Assembly: GCA_024760905.1 (NCBI GenBank)
Contig: CM045729.1
Location: 1,773,501 to 1,837,500, forward strand
Source: Plotosus lineatus
Taxonomy: Eukaryota; Chordata; Actinopteri; Siluriformes; Plotosidae
DNA length: 64,000 nucleotides
Reading direction: 5' to 3'
Of the stretch, positions 23,601 to 32,441 are shown piece after piece (position 1 is the first letter of the stretch; each line of letters begins with the position of its first letter). The notes under the pieces were generated by a model. It made no database searches. It worked only from the letters and a program-made list of their open reading frames with translations, and was not told the origin of the DNA. The translations under genes and the position numbers were made by a program.

Positions 23601-26311
23601 AACATCGTTGGCCTCAACACCGTCTTGTACACTTTTCCTTTCATTTTTGCCGATACCCTCCTATCACACATCACACCGGACACTTTTCTCCAACCATTCC
23701 AACCTGCCTGCACACGCTTCTTGACCTCTTTTCCACACTCTCCATTGCTCTGGATTGTTGAGCCTAAGTACTTAAAATCCTCCACCTTCCTTATCTCTGC
23801 TCCCTGTAATCTCACGGTCCTTGTCATTCATGCACATGTATTCTGTCTTACTGAGGCTAATCTTCATTCCCCTCCTTTCCAGGGCATACCTCCACCTCTC
23901 TAGATTTTCCTGCACTTGTTCTCTGCTCTCACTACAGATCACAATGTCATCTGCAAACATCATAGTCCATGGGGAATCTTGTCTAACCTCATCTGTCAGC
24001 CTGTCCATCACCATAGCAAACAAGAAGGGGCTGAGAGCTGACCCTTGATGCAGTCCCACCTCCACCTTGAACTCTTGTGTCACACCGACAGCACACCTCA
24101 CCACTGTCTTACATCTCTCATACATGTCCTGCACCACTCTAACATACTTCTCTGCCACTCCAGACTTCCTCATGCAATACCACAGTTCTTCTCTCGGCAC
24201 CCTGTCATATGCTTTCTCTAGATCCACAAAGGCACAATGCAGCTCCCTCTGACCTTCTCTGTACTTCTCCATTAACATCCTCAAGGCAAACACTGCATCT
24301 GTGGTGCTCTTTCTTGGCATGAAACCAAACTGTTGTTCACAAATGCTGACTTCTGCACTTAGTCTAGCTTCCACTATTCTTTCCCATAACTTCATCGTAT
24401 GGCTCATCAACTTTATCCCTCTGTAGTTGCCACAACTCTGCACGTCTCCCTTGTTCTTAAAAATGGGCACCAGCACACTTCTCCTCCATTCCTCTGGCAT
24501 CCTCTCACTCTCTAAGACCTTGTTAAATGTTCTTGTCAGAAAATCTACTGCTACCTCTCCTAGACACTTCCATACCTCCATACATGTCATCAGGACCAAC
24601 TGCCTTTCCATTCTTCATCCTCTTTAATGCCCTCCTCACTTCACCCTTACTAATCTTTGCTACTTCCTGGTCCTCAACAGTCACCTCTTCTACTCTTTTT
24701 TCTCTCTCATTTTCCTCATTCATCAGCTCTTCAAAGTACTCTTTCCATCTTCCCAGCACACTTCTGTCATCAGTCAATACATTTCCCTCTCTGTCCTTTA
24801 TCAATCTAACTTGCTGCACGTCCTTCCCATCTCTATTTCTCTGCTGTGCCAACCTATATAAATCATTTTCTCCCTCCTTACTTTCCAACCGAGCATACAA
24901 GTCATCAAATGCGCTCTGTTTGGCCTTTGACACTGCTACCTTTGCCTTACGCTGTGTCTCCCTGTACTCCTGTTTACTCTCTTCGGTTTTCTCAATGTCC
25001 CACTTGTTCTTAGCACTCTTCCTTTGTACACACTCCTGCACTTCCTCATTCCACCACCAAGTCTCCTTATCTACTTTCCTTCCAGATGACACACCAAGTA
25101 TTCTCCTACCTGTCTCCCTGATCACATTAGCTGTAGTTGTCCAGTCATCTGGAAGCACTTCCTGACCACCCAAAGCCTGTTTCAACTCCTCCTTGAAGAT
25201 AACCTGACACTCTTCCTTTTTCAACTTCAACCACTTTGTCTTCTGCTCTGCCTTTGCCTTCTTCACCTTCCTCACCATCAGCATCATCCTGCACACCACC
25301 ATCCTATGCTGTTTGGCAACACTCTCACCCACTATGACTTTGCAGTCACTGACTTCCTTTAAATTACATCGCCTGCACAAGATGTAGTCCACCTGTGTGC
25401 TCCTACCTCCACTTTTATAAGTCACCCTATGCTCCTCTCTCTTCTGGAAGAAAGTATTCACCACAGCCATTTCCATCCTTTTTGCAAAATCTACCAACAT
25501 CTGTCCTTCTGTATTCCTGTCCTGGATACCAAACCTACCCATCACTTCCTCGTCCCCTCCGTTTCCTGCACCAACATGTCCATTGAAGTCTGCCCCAATG
25601 ACTACTCTTTCACCTCTGGGGGTACTCTGCATCACTTCATCTAACTCCCTCCAGAATCTCTCCTTCTCTTCTCGCTCACATCCTGTCTGTGGGGCATAAG
25701 CACTAACAACATTGACCATCACACCTTTAATTTCTAACTTGAGACTCATCACTCTGTCTGACACTCTTTTCACTTCTAGAACATTCCTGGCAAACTCCTC
25801 CTTCAAGATGACTCCGACTCCATTTCTCTTCCCATCCACACCGTGATAAAACAGCTTAAACCCTGCTCCTATGCTTCTAGCCTTGTGACCTTTCCACCTG
25901 GTCTCCTGAACACACAGTATGTCCACCTTCCTCCTCTGCATCATGTCAGCCAGCTCTCTACCTTTTCCTGTCATAGTTCCAACATTCAAAGTCCCTACTT
26001 TCAGTCCTAGACTCATGCCTTTCCTCTTATCTCTCTGGCAACGGACACGCCTCCCGCCTCTCCTTCTTCGACGTCTTCGACCAACAGTAGTCCAATTTCC
26101 ATCAGCACCCTGTTGGTTGACGGCACTGATGGCGGTCGTTGTTAACCCGGGCCTCGACCGATCCGGTATGTGGTTCTTTCTTGTGATTCGCATAGTTTAT
26201 TTGGCATTTGTTTTACGCCGGATGCCCTTCCTGACGCAACCCTCTGCATTTATCCGGGCTTGGGACCGGCGTGAGGGAGAGACACTGGTTTGTGCCCCCC
26301 CCTCACGGCTG

Positions 26312-26342
<31 letters not shown>

Positions 26343-27048
26343 CCATTACCGTATCTCATAAAACACCCCTAAATCAATTATTATAAACATAACATTGTAA
26401 AATAATATCAAATATATCAAATATCATCAACATGAATTTCAAATAAGTCACTTATTTATACCGAGTCACTTTACATGAAGCTTAAAACAGCCAATCAACA
26501 CTTACAATATGAGAGGCGCTCAATAACGAAAGTAGTGTACTTGCAAAAGTAGTGTACTAAGCTGTGGGTTATACAGACTTCCGGTCCTTCAAGTGCGCAA
26601 GGGTGCCGTTGAACTCGTTTAGAACACAGCCTGCACTGATGTGAATCACGAAGCAGAGAGTTCTCTTTCCTGGATTCGGGTTTTCATTCATTTTACAACT
26701 CTGCTTAACTGAGTATGCATGGTAGATTGTGCCGATCCAAGCAGATAGTTAATTCATCTCTGTGTATGAGACTTGTACCCATGCTAGTAGGCTTATGCTT
26801 CTGACCAACCATATTTGCTTAGGGTTACAAAAGTCCACAAAACAGTGTAAACACAAAGATCACAGAGACATCTTAACACAAGGGTAACACGCTATATAAC
26901 CAATATATAAAACAATATATATAACTGAACTGGGAAGAAGGAAGGGCACGTTCAGTCTGTCGTTTGTAAACAATGGACGCTGCGTCATTATGCCATTGCG
27001 TCATTACGTCAGCATACTACGTAGGAACTTCTAAACTCAAATTTTTTG

Positions 27049-27079
<31 letters not shown>

Positions 27080-28287
27080 AAAACGGATGAACGCGAGTCG
27101 GGGAGCATCTGTATATATTTAAACAGGATGCTGAGGTTGGAACTACCAGGCAGAAGGCTGAGAGGAAGACCAAAGAGAAGATTTATGGATGTGGTGAAGG
27201 AGTACATGAAGGTAGTTGGAGTAAGAGTAGAAAATACAGAGGACAGGGTGAGATGGAGGCGGATGGGTTGCTGTGGCGACCCCTGAAAGGAAAAGCCGAA
27301 ATAAAAATAGAATAAGAAGAAGCAGAAACAGATAATTAAAAATTTATTATATAAAAATAAGAAATGATTTTTGCCACAGAGCAGCGCTTTTTTCTGAATT
27401 AAATAATTCCATAATGACGGCACTGTGCTGTTGTGGGTAGCACATCCACCTGACGGCCAGAAAGTCTTGGGTTCAAATCCCAGCTTGGGTGTTTCTTTGT
27501 GGAGTTTGCATGTTTTCCCCATGTTTGGTTCCAAATCAACCCTAGGTGTGAGTGTGAATGGTTGTGTGAGTATTGGCCCCGCGATGCCTGGTGAGCTGGC
27601 CAGTGTGTACCCCTTGGGGTGCCTGGAGTGTTGAAGCGCAACTTTCGGATTTATCCGCTAGACTTAGAAGGCAGTCGTATTGTAAGCCCTGCTAAATCTA
27701 AACGCCCATCACACTCAAGCCAGACTCCACCACCGTCATTAGGACAGGTGTACCCTACGTAGCTCGGCCTTGCGGCAGTGAGCCAATGGAATCACTGGAG
27801 ACTAGGAAGTGAAGTAACCTCTTTCTCCTAGTTAATTTAAGCGGTTTTATAACAGTGCTTTAAAAGGTAATGAAATCGAGTCTTCATAGATGGTGAAGAC
27901 CGATTTCCTGCGACTGCTGGATACCTGATTCCAGCAAAAGCGCTCCAAGGTTGTCCATGACGCCACAGGGGAAACATGATGATGATGATGATGACAACCC
28001 TGCCTTCACCCAGAGTCGGCTGAGAAGGGTACCAGCTTCCCAGCGAACTTCATTAGGTATAAGTGGGTCAGAAATCAATGAATGAACACGCAACACCACC
28101 TGATGGCCTGAGTTGAAATTACATCACTCAAATTGCATGTGTGTTGGGTGTCTTTCAATTGTGTTTACCTCCACTCTGCAGTTGCACCCCTGGAGTCATG
28201 TGCACATGTTCTGGTTTAGAGCTGACCTTTGACCCACTAATGAAACCAAATACAAAGTCAGGGTGCTCATCCGCCATCTTGACCTGG

Positions 28288-28328
<41 letters not shown>

Positions 28329-28361
28329 ATTGCAAAACTGCACTGAAATACAAGCACTTGC

Positions 28362-28400
<39 letters not shown>

Positions 28401-30270
28401 ACGTGTGTCACACCGTGGTGCATGTGTACTGGTCGTTGGTTAGTGCACCCTGTGAGCTCATCTGGGCGATCAGTAAACAGCCGTGGCCAAGACTCTGCCC
28501 CACAGCCTTCAATCCCATGACTACACCCGAACCGGGCACAGAATGAGCATTAACAATATGGGACCATGAAGAGATACGATACATACCCCCTAAAACAAAT
28601 AAACAAACAAACACACACACAGATCTCTTTTGTCCATCCATGTTTAAATTTTAAATATTTAAAAACACATTCTCTTCCCTGCTCACTCTCTCTCACACTC
28701 ACACACACACACACACACACACACCTTCGTATTGATGCTTGACGGTGTTTCCAATGTCGGCGAACTTCCTGTCCTCAAAGATGAGGAAGTTGTGTTTGGC
28801 GCTCAGTTCCTTCAACTTGTTCATGGTGTCAATGCTGAAGTCCTGCAGAATGTCGACATGTGTCTTCATCACACAGACAAGCGGACCTAGGGCGTCCGCA
28901 AGCTCCAGAAGCTCCTGTGTTTGGGTGACGTCCGCCGACACACACAGGTTGGTGCATTTCTCTTCCATCAGTGTAAACAGACGCTTGGCGATGGGATGCG
29001 TTGAGGAGAGAGCAGCTCGAGCGCCATAAGTCATCTCTCCGCTCCTGTTCTGCCCCTCCTCCCCTCTCTTCTTCTCCTCCTCCAGCATCGGTGTGAATGT
29101 CTGGTTCTCCTGGATGAACTTTTCCACGCTGCTGAAGGTCTGCTGGTCGATGCGGCCCAATTTGAGAAGAACATCCAGGAACCGAGAGATGGAAATGACG
29201 TGGTGGAGAGAGAGCCCCTTGCTGAAAAGTCGCTCTGTACCGCCCTGCCCACGGTCCAACAGCACCACTGCGTCTGTCACCTTTAACCCATGAGCTTGGA
29301 GCTCCAGCACAGTCTCCATGATGCTGTCACCGCTCGTCACCACATCCTCAACGATCAGGCAGATGTCACCTGGACGCACGGCGCCCTCGATCAGACGCTT
29401 CGTGCCTGAAAAGTAAACATGAATCACATTAACATTTCAAATCACTGAGAGATCTGGTTTTTAATGAACAATTCAGTTGGAGTGAGAAATTCGTTGGTCA
29501 ATGAGAGGGTGAGCAAGTGATTCATTTCGTGACTGAGTGATTTGGTTCAACAGTGAGTGGGTCAGATGCTCAGTGTCTGATTTCGTGAGTGATTCAGTTG
29601 GTCAGTGAAAGATTCGGTTGGTCAGTGAGAGATTTGGTGAGATTCAATTGGCCAGTGGGAGATTCAGTGAGTGATTCAGTTGGTCAGTGAGTGATTCAGT
29701 TGGCCAGTCAATGGATCAGCGAGCGATTTGGTGGTCAGTGAGAGATTCGACTTTTGAGTAAAAGGGTCACTGAGCAAAGTACATGCCCCCAGCATTGACA
29801 TGAGGTTATTGTTACCATAGTTCTTGGCCTCTTTGCGGCGGATAAGCATGGGGTAGTTGTGGGTGGAGCAAATGAGGGTGGCCAAAGGCAAAGCTGTGTA
29901 AGGGACGCCACACACGCAGTCGAACTTCACTCCTGCTTCCACGGCACGCTGATGGAGCAGCACTGACACCTGGTGCACACATATCAGAAGCCAAACATCA
30001 GCAAAACCCAAACAACATGAGAATTAAAATCCTGAACAAAATCTACAAGAATAAAAAATAAAGAGGAGGAGCCAGGAGTGAGAGTCTGAGATGGTGGTCA
30101 GAGAGAGCAGAACAGCGACTCTGCTGGTTTTACTCCCACACTGATTATATTTAAAACAGAAGACAAATGAAAGCTTCCAAGAAACCAAACTGAGGATTAG
30201 AGTGAGAAGAACCAAAAGGTTGAATACACGACAATTACCAAAAAAATCAAAACTCTTTCTCTCGCGTGCG

Positions 30271-30313
<43 letters not shown>

Positions 30314-30610
30314 CCTGTCTCGGGACACGCACGTGCTACCCCCCCTCCCCTCGCGCGCACTCCCCCCACTCTCACGCACGCTCCCCCCACTCTCACGCAC
30401 ACACACTCCCCCCACTCACCCCCCACACACATACACACACTCCCCCACTCTCACCCACCCCCTATTGCTCTGTCTTACACACATACACACACTCCCTCCC
30501 CACACACACACACCCTCACACACACACTCTCTACTGCGCTGTCTTACACACATACACACTCCCTCTCTCTCCCACACACACACTCCCCCTCACACACGAA
30601 CACACTCCCC

Positions 30611-30645
<35 letters not shown>

Positions 30646-30646
30646 A

Positions 30647-30679
<33 letters not shown>

Positions 30680-30891
30680 GAACACACACACACCCTCTCT
30701 ACTGCTCCGTCTTACACACATACACACTCCCTCTCTCTCCCACACACACACACTTCCCCTCACACACACACAAACAAACATACACTCTCTCTCGCGCGCT
30801 CTCTCTCTTTCTCTCTCTCACACACACACACACTCACACACAAACACACAAAATCTCTCTTTCACACACATACAAACAAACACACACAAAA

Positions 30892-30944
<53 letters not shown>

Positions 30945-31260
30945 TGTCAGATTTCATTTAGGCTTTCTCCCTTTCTCAGGGGTCGCCACAGCGAATGATT
31001 CGCATGTTTGATTTGGTTCAGAGGTTTTTAGGTCCGATGCCCTTCCTGACACAACCCTTTAGCAAGGGACAGAAACACGCTGGTACACAATCTCATTCAC
31101 AAGTTCTCACCTGGTTCATTAAATCTGGATAAGACACGATCACACGCAGGTCGAAGTAAATCGGGGACTGCATCCCACTTTTTAGTTGGAAGATGCCGAA
31201 TTTTACCGCCTGAACTTCATGCAGCTTTAATATTAAGCGCTCCACGCTAGCGGAGTCCAT
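14433..31260 (-). CDS. umps: uridine monophosphate synthetase (six exons, spliced)
   Basis: Exons on the minus strand: 31260-31111, 29969-29816, 29405-28725, 28589-28414, 28283-28169, 14605-14433. Every intron is GT-AG and the join is in frame: 1449 nt, 482 residues (human protein 480). The N-terminal half is orotate phosphoribosyltransferase with the PRPP-binding motif [11 protein letters not shown] (119-129). The C-terminal half is OMP decarboxylase with SADV (258-261), KTHVDIL (282-288), the catalytic [11 protein letters not shown] (Asp313, Lys315, Asp318), PGSGVV and the phosphate-binding IIIVGRGI. The enzyme converts orotate to UMP in the cytosol. No disabling mutation is seen. Odd points: intron 5 is about 13.6 kb of nested transposons, and introns 3 and 4 are about 130 nt of microsatellite. 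Confidence 0.95.
15843..16133 (-). mobile_element. RTE-tailed tRNA SINE (copy S2) inside the LINE RT
   Basis: Same family as 10465-10801 but on the minus strand: RTE-like tail at 15843 and tRNA-like head at about 16133. It interrupts the host LINE within the motif-A neighbourhood of its RT, separating [10 protein letters not shown] from [18 protein letters not shown]. Confidence 0.8.
16506..19364 (+). mobile_element. LTR retroelement remnant (LTR + PBS), split by RTE
   Basis: Starts TGTTACGG and ends GTAACA. The 5-bp direct repeat TATGG flanks it (16501-16505, 19365-19369). An apparent LTR closes with CCGTAACA at 19323 and is followed after one base by TTGGAGGCTCGTC, similar to a tRNA-Pro-type primer-binding site. 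Only about 40 bp of internal/3' sequence remains. Without the inserted RTE the LTR is about 660 bp. No gag or pol is present, so the superfamily is open. Confidence 0.6.
16541..18695 (-). mobile_element. BovB-like RTE copy C, 5'-truncated, intact RT frame
   Basis: A 15-bp target duplication AATATTTGTGTGAAT (16526-16540 and 18696-18710) bounds it exactly. A 506-codon frame runs from 18086 to 16566 without interruption: RT fingers ([16 protein letters not shown]), [28 protein letters not shown], catalytic [11 protein letters not shown], thumb and the C-terminal [15 protein letters not shown] end. The APE domain was lost by 5' truncation, so it cannot move alone, but the unbroken frame and perfect duplication point to a recent insertion. 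Confidence 0.93.
20491..21014. other. no gene; AT-rich with (TA)n at 20943-21006
   Basis: I see no coding or element signature until the simple TA tract that precedes the next SINE. Confidence 0.5.
21015..21405 (-). mobile_element. tRNA-derived SINE, second family
   Basis: On the minus strand the head reads GCGTAGTGGTTAGCACA (A-box region) and CTGGGTTCGATGG (B-box), followed by the GTGTGGAATTTGCATGTT and TCCTCCCGCAGTCCAAAGA blocks typical of a widespread fish SINE type. It is distinct from the RTE-tailed family. Confidence 0.75.
21462..22987 (-). mobile_element. Tc1 transposon with long TIRs
   Basis: Outer ends are inverted copies (AAAAATTAGCAT...TTGTGATAAAGTTCATTATT, then TCTGTAATGTACTGATAA, about 100 bp each) with TA on both sides (21460-21461, 22988-22989). 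A full-length Tc1 transposase pseudogene lies between. Size and end structure are standard for vertebrate Tc1 elements. Located in umps intron 5. Confidence 0.9.
21712..22661 (-). pseudogene. Tc1 transposase (DD34E), frameshifted
   Basis: Starts [20 protein letters not shown] with a paired-type HTH ([15 protein letters not shown]). Catalytic triad regions are visible: SDESKF (first D), [10 protein letters not shown] (second D) and [11 protein letters not shown] (E), and a normal C-terminal [12 protein letters not shown] just before the stop. Several frameshifts (about 22440, 22180, 21850) break it. Confidence 0.9.
23048..27111 (-). mobile_element. Tigger element, split by an RTE insertion
   Basis: Left end GACGCTCCCCAACTTATG at 23048 and right end GTCGGGGAGCATCTG at 27111, each with TA outside (23046-23047, 27112-27113). 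The internal blocks (23048-23143 and 26341-27111) match 12996-13775. The transposase coding part is mostly gone. A poly(A) run lies at about 27049-27077. RTE copy D sits inside, flanked by an inverted 35-bp piece of Tigger sequence. Confidence 0.78.
23178..26316 (-). mobile_element. BovB-like RTE copy D, nearly full length
   Basis: From the 3' tail (CTTCTTCTTC at 23178) to a 5' leader that reads, on its own strand, CAGCCGTGAGGGG...CACAAACCAGTGTCTCTCC. One frame of 556 codons (26193-24523) holds the [14 protein letters not shown], catalytic [37 protein letters not shown] and KQHRMVV. Then come RT ([13 protein letters not shown] in [11 protein letters not shown]) and the C-terminus. Only two small deletions (near 24580 and 23815) break the continuity. 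It is the most complete RTE in the window. Confidence 0.93.
27124..27310 (+). mobile_element. RTE 3'-end fragment (copy E)
   Basis: Retains only the last C-terminal codons ([10 protein letters not shown]) and the conserved 3' tail GCTGTGGCGACCCCTGA...AGCCGAA. A strongly 5'-truncated insertion immediately right of the Tigger end. Confidence 0.85.
27405..27860 (+). mobile_element. tRNA-type SINE, diverged
   Basis: Head with TGTGGGTAGCACATCC (A-box region) and TTGGGTTCAAATCCC (B-box). A GTGGAGTTTGCATGTTTTCCCC block follows. The extent of the 3' half (to about 27650 or 27860) is uncertain. Confidence 0.6.
27861..28168 (-). repeat. unclassified repeat with (GAT)n, umps intron 5 start
   Basis: Contains (GAT)n at about 27979-27993 and a run resembling a degraded SINE/MITE. 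No coding signal. This is the 5' end of umps intron 5. Confidence 0.4.
28169..28283 (-). CDS. umps: umps exon 5
   Basis: Encodes [20 protein letters not shown] through [19 protein letters not shown] and TPGVQ are conserved decarboxylase substrate-site segments. The acceptor GTCCAG follows a (TG)n tract. The donor GGAG|GTAAAC opens the 13.6-kb intron 5. Confidence 0.9.
28284..28413 (-). repeat. umps: umps intron 4: complementary (CA)n and (GT)n tracts
   Basis: The 130-nt intron contains (CA)n at 28290-28323 and (GT)n at 28363-28399 on the same strand, separated by about 39 nt. The two tracts are complementary, so the pre-mRNA can form a long hairpin between the splice sites. Confidence 0.85.
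28414..28589 (-). CDS. umps: umps exon 4
   Basis: Encodes [41 protein letters not shown] and ends at YTCTT in phase 0. This is the decarboxylase barrel segment containing the conserved PGSGVV and LLIA.MSS motifs. Acceptor TTTTAG|GGGG, donor CACG|GTGTGA. Confidence 0.9.
28590..28724 (-). repeat. umps: umps intron 3 with (GT)n at the donor
   Basis: The 135-nt intron begins with the (GT)n tract (28690-28724 as CA on the + strand), so repeat length changes happen right at the 5' splice site. The acceptor region is TTGTTTTAG. Confidence 0.8.
28725..29405 (-). CDS. umps: umps exon 3 (OPRT end, linker, ODC start)
   Basis: The largest exon, 681 nt. It carries the PRPP motif, the charged inter-domain linker ([15 protein letters not shown]) and the first half of the decarboxylase including the catalytic [11 protein letters not shown]. 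The linker is richer in Glu/Lys than the human one as I recall it. The donor reads GAAG|GTGTGTGT, so the splice site is also the first unit of a (GT)n microsatellite. Confidence 0.93.
29445..29760. repeat. minisatellite in umps intron 2
   Basis: Imperfect tandem units of about 20-30 bp built from GATTCAGTTGGTCAGTGAGT. It fills most of the 410-nt intron 2. Confidence 0.75.
29816..29969 (-). CDS. umps: umps exon 2
   Basis: Encodes [13 protein letters not shown] through [12 protein letters not shown], the central OPRT fold with [12 protein letters not shown] (PRPP/orotate contacts) and the RRKEAK catalytic-loop lysines. Acceptor CACCAG|GTG and donor TATG|GTAAC are visible. It ends in phase 1. 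Confidence 0.92.
30276..30945. repeat. long CA/CT-rich microsatellite array, umps intron 1
   Basis: About 670 bp of (CA)n mixed with (CT)n and CCCC blocks. All six frames stay open over long stretches because of composition. These ORFs are not genes. Confidence 0.9.
30960..31083 (-). mobile_element. RTE-tailed SINE, 3' fragment (copy S3)
   Basis: Carries the tail (GGTCGCCACAGCGAATGATT on the + strand) and the AGGGCATCGG/GTTGTGTCAGG block, but no tRNA head. In umps intron 1, next to exon 1. Confidence 0.8.
31111..31260 (-). CDS. umps: umps exon 1 (start codon)
   Basis: Fifty codons, from [10 protein letters not shown] to SYPDLMNQ, then donor CAG|GTGAGA. It covers the N-terminal helix and first strand of OPRT, including [14 protein letters not shown], a conserved orotate-site region. 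The ATG at 31260 is chosen because the product length and alignment to the human N-terminus fit. An upstream in-frame ATG at 31350 would add an unrelated extension that runs through the promoter-like sequence. Confidence 0.92.
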
Positions 31261-31340
31261 TTTCCCTCTGTCACTACTGCACACGTGCAAAATTCGCGGG
31301 ATCGATATGAAGTCAATGTCACTTCCGGTGTACTGTTGAA
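31261..31340 (-). promoter_or_regulatory. umps: umps proximal promoter / 5' UTR
   Basis: Within 70 bp upstream of the ATG lie an E-box CACGTG (31282-31287) and ACTTCCGGT on the + strand (31321-31329), an ETS-family core typical of housekeeping promoters. No TATA box is obvious. The transcription start is not determined. Confidence 0.5.
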
Positions 31341-31447
31341 CTTTGCTCACTCTGCAATCATGCAGCTCAGTGTAGGTAGCTATGTATGTGCCTGTCTGTT
31401 TTTTTTAATTAGTTTATTTATTCATCCATGTTCTGAACGCTTAATCA

Positions 31448-31790
31448 GTGGTGGTCTAGTGGTATAGGGTGCTGGATTGCTGATCCAAAGGTTGGGGGTT
31501 CGAGTCCCACTCTGCACAAGGTTGTCACTGTCCCCCCCCCCAGTGCAGCTAACTGGGTTATCAAAGGCGGGCCATGTCTCTCACTGTCTATGGTGTGAGG
31601 CATGTAAAAGAACCATTGCTGACTTTCGTAAAGAGGAGGCTGCAAAGTCGTCAGCGTGTTTCTGTCCCTTGCTAAAAAAAAAAGGGTTGTGACAGGAAGG
31701 GCATCCGACGTAAAAACCTCTGCCAAATCAAACATCAGATGATTTGCTGTGGTGACTCCTGAGTAAAAGGAAAAAGCCGAAAGGAAGACA
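31448..31790 (+). mobile_element. RTE-tailed tRNA SINE (copy S4), 18-bp duplication
   Basis: Nearly complete. The head is GTGGTGGTCTAGTGG (A-box) with GGGTTCGAGTCCC (B-box), then the body, then the tail GCTGTGGTGACTCCTGA...AGCCGAAAGGAAGACA. The direct repeat GTTCTGAACGCTTAATCA flanks it exactly (31430-31447 and 31791-31808). Confidence 0.9.
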
Positions 31791-31808
31791 GTTCTGAACG
31801 CTTAATCA

Positions 31809-31872
31809 AACGTGCGAAGCAGATGATTCGCTGTGACGACTCCTGTGTAAAAGGGAAAAAGCCGAAAGGAAG
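31809..31872 (+). mobile_element. RTE-tailed SINE 3' fragment (copy S5) at the same target
   Basis: Only the tail (about 64 bp: GATTCGCTGTGACGACTCC to AGCCGAAAGGAAGACAG) remains. It is followed by a third copy of the target, GTTCTGAACGCTGAATTC. So two independent insertions used one site. Confidence 0.75.
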
Positions 31873-32105
31873 ACAGAACAGTTCTGAACGCTGAATTCTA
31901 CTTAGGGTCACGTGGAGGATGGAGCCTATCTCAACCGACTTTGGGCGAGGGCAGAGTCCACCCTGGACGGACCGCCGAGCCATCGCAGGGCAAAGACCTC
32001 CCGGTGATTGTGGGGCTTGAACCCTGACCATGGGGTCAGTAATTCAGCACCTTAACACCGGGATACCATCGGCCCACCACTGGTCCAGAGTGTGCATACT
32101 GTACA

Positions 32106-32138
<33 letters not shown>

Positions 32139-32139
32139 G

Positions 32140-32441
32140 TCCCCTCCTTGAATCGCCACCTTATCGTGGTGGAGGGGTTTGCGTGACCTAATGATCCTAG
32201 GAGCTATGTTGTCAGGGGCAAATGCCCCTGGTAGGGTCACCCAAGGCAAACAGGTCCGGGGTGAAGGTTCAGACAAAGTGCGATTCAAAACAAACCCCTA
32301 AGACACGAGACAACAGAGGAATCAGTCTCCCTTGCCCGGACATGGGTCACTGGGGTTCCCTCCTGGAGCCAGGCCCAGGGGAGGGGCTCGAAGGCGAGTG
32401 CCTGGTGGTCGGGCTTATGCCCATGGAGCCTGGCAGGGCCT
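32140..32441 (+). mobile_element. Rex3 5' end (part of a Rex3/RTE chimera)
   Basis: Matches the complete 5' leader of the Rex3 at 7131-10286 (GAATCGCCACCTTATCGTGG; then the run to TATGCCCATGGAGCCTGGC). It stops inside the leader and continues without a gap into RTE sequence at 32442. No Rex3 coding sequence or 3' end follows anywhere nearby. Confidence 0.88.

Larger units (their letters stand above)
31414..32083 (-). mobile_element. second-family tRNA SINE carrying two SINE insertions
   Basis: Head at about 32083 (minus strand: TGGTATCCCGG and GGGTTCAAGCCCC as A/B boxes). The body with CCCTGCGATGGC and GGTGGACTCTGCCC leads to a tail at about 31414-31440 (TGATTAAGCGTTCAGAAC). Two RTE-tailed SINE sequences occupy its tail at 31448-31790 and 31809-31872. 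Confidence 0.7.

Noticed and set aside
28699..28724. Valine/cysteine-repeat C-terminus after the umps exon 3 frame
   Set aside because: It is read-through into the (GT)n of intron 3. The splice donor ends the exon at 28725.
30202..31011. Long His/Thr/Ser-rich ORFs in three frames
   Set aside because: They come from (CA)n/(CT)n repeats in umps intron 1.
31448..31520. tRNA gene candidates at SINE heads
   Set aside because: A- and B-boxes are present, but each is fused to a SINE body with target duplications and no intact cloverleaf was evident. They are SINE heads.
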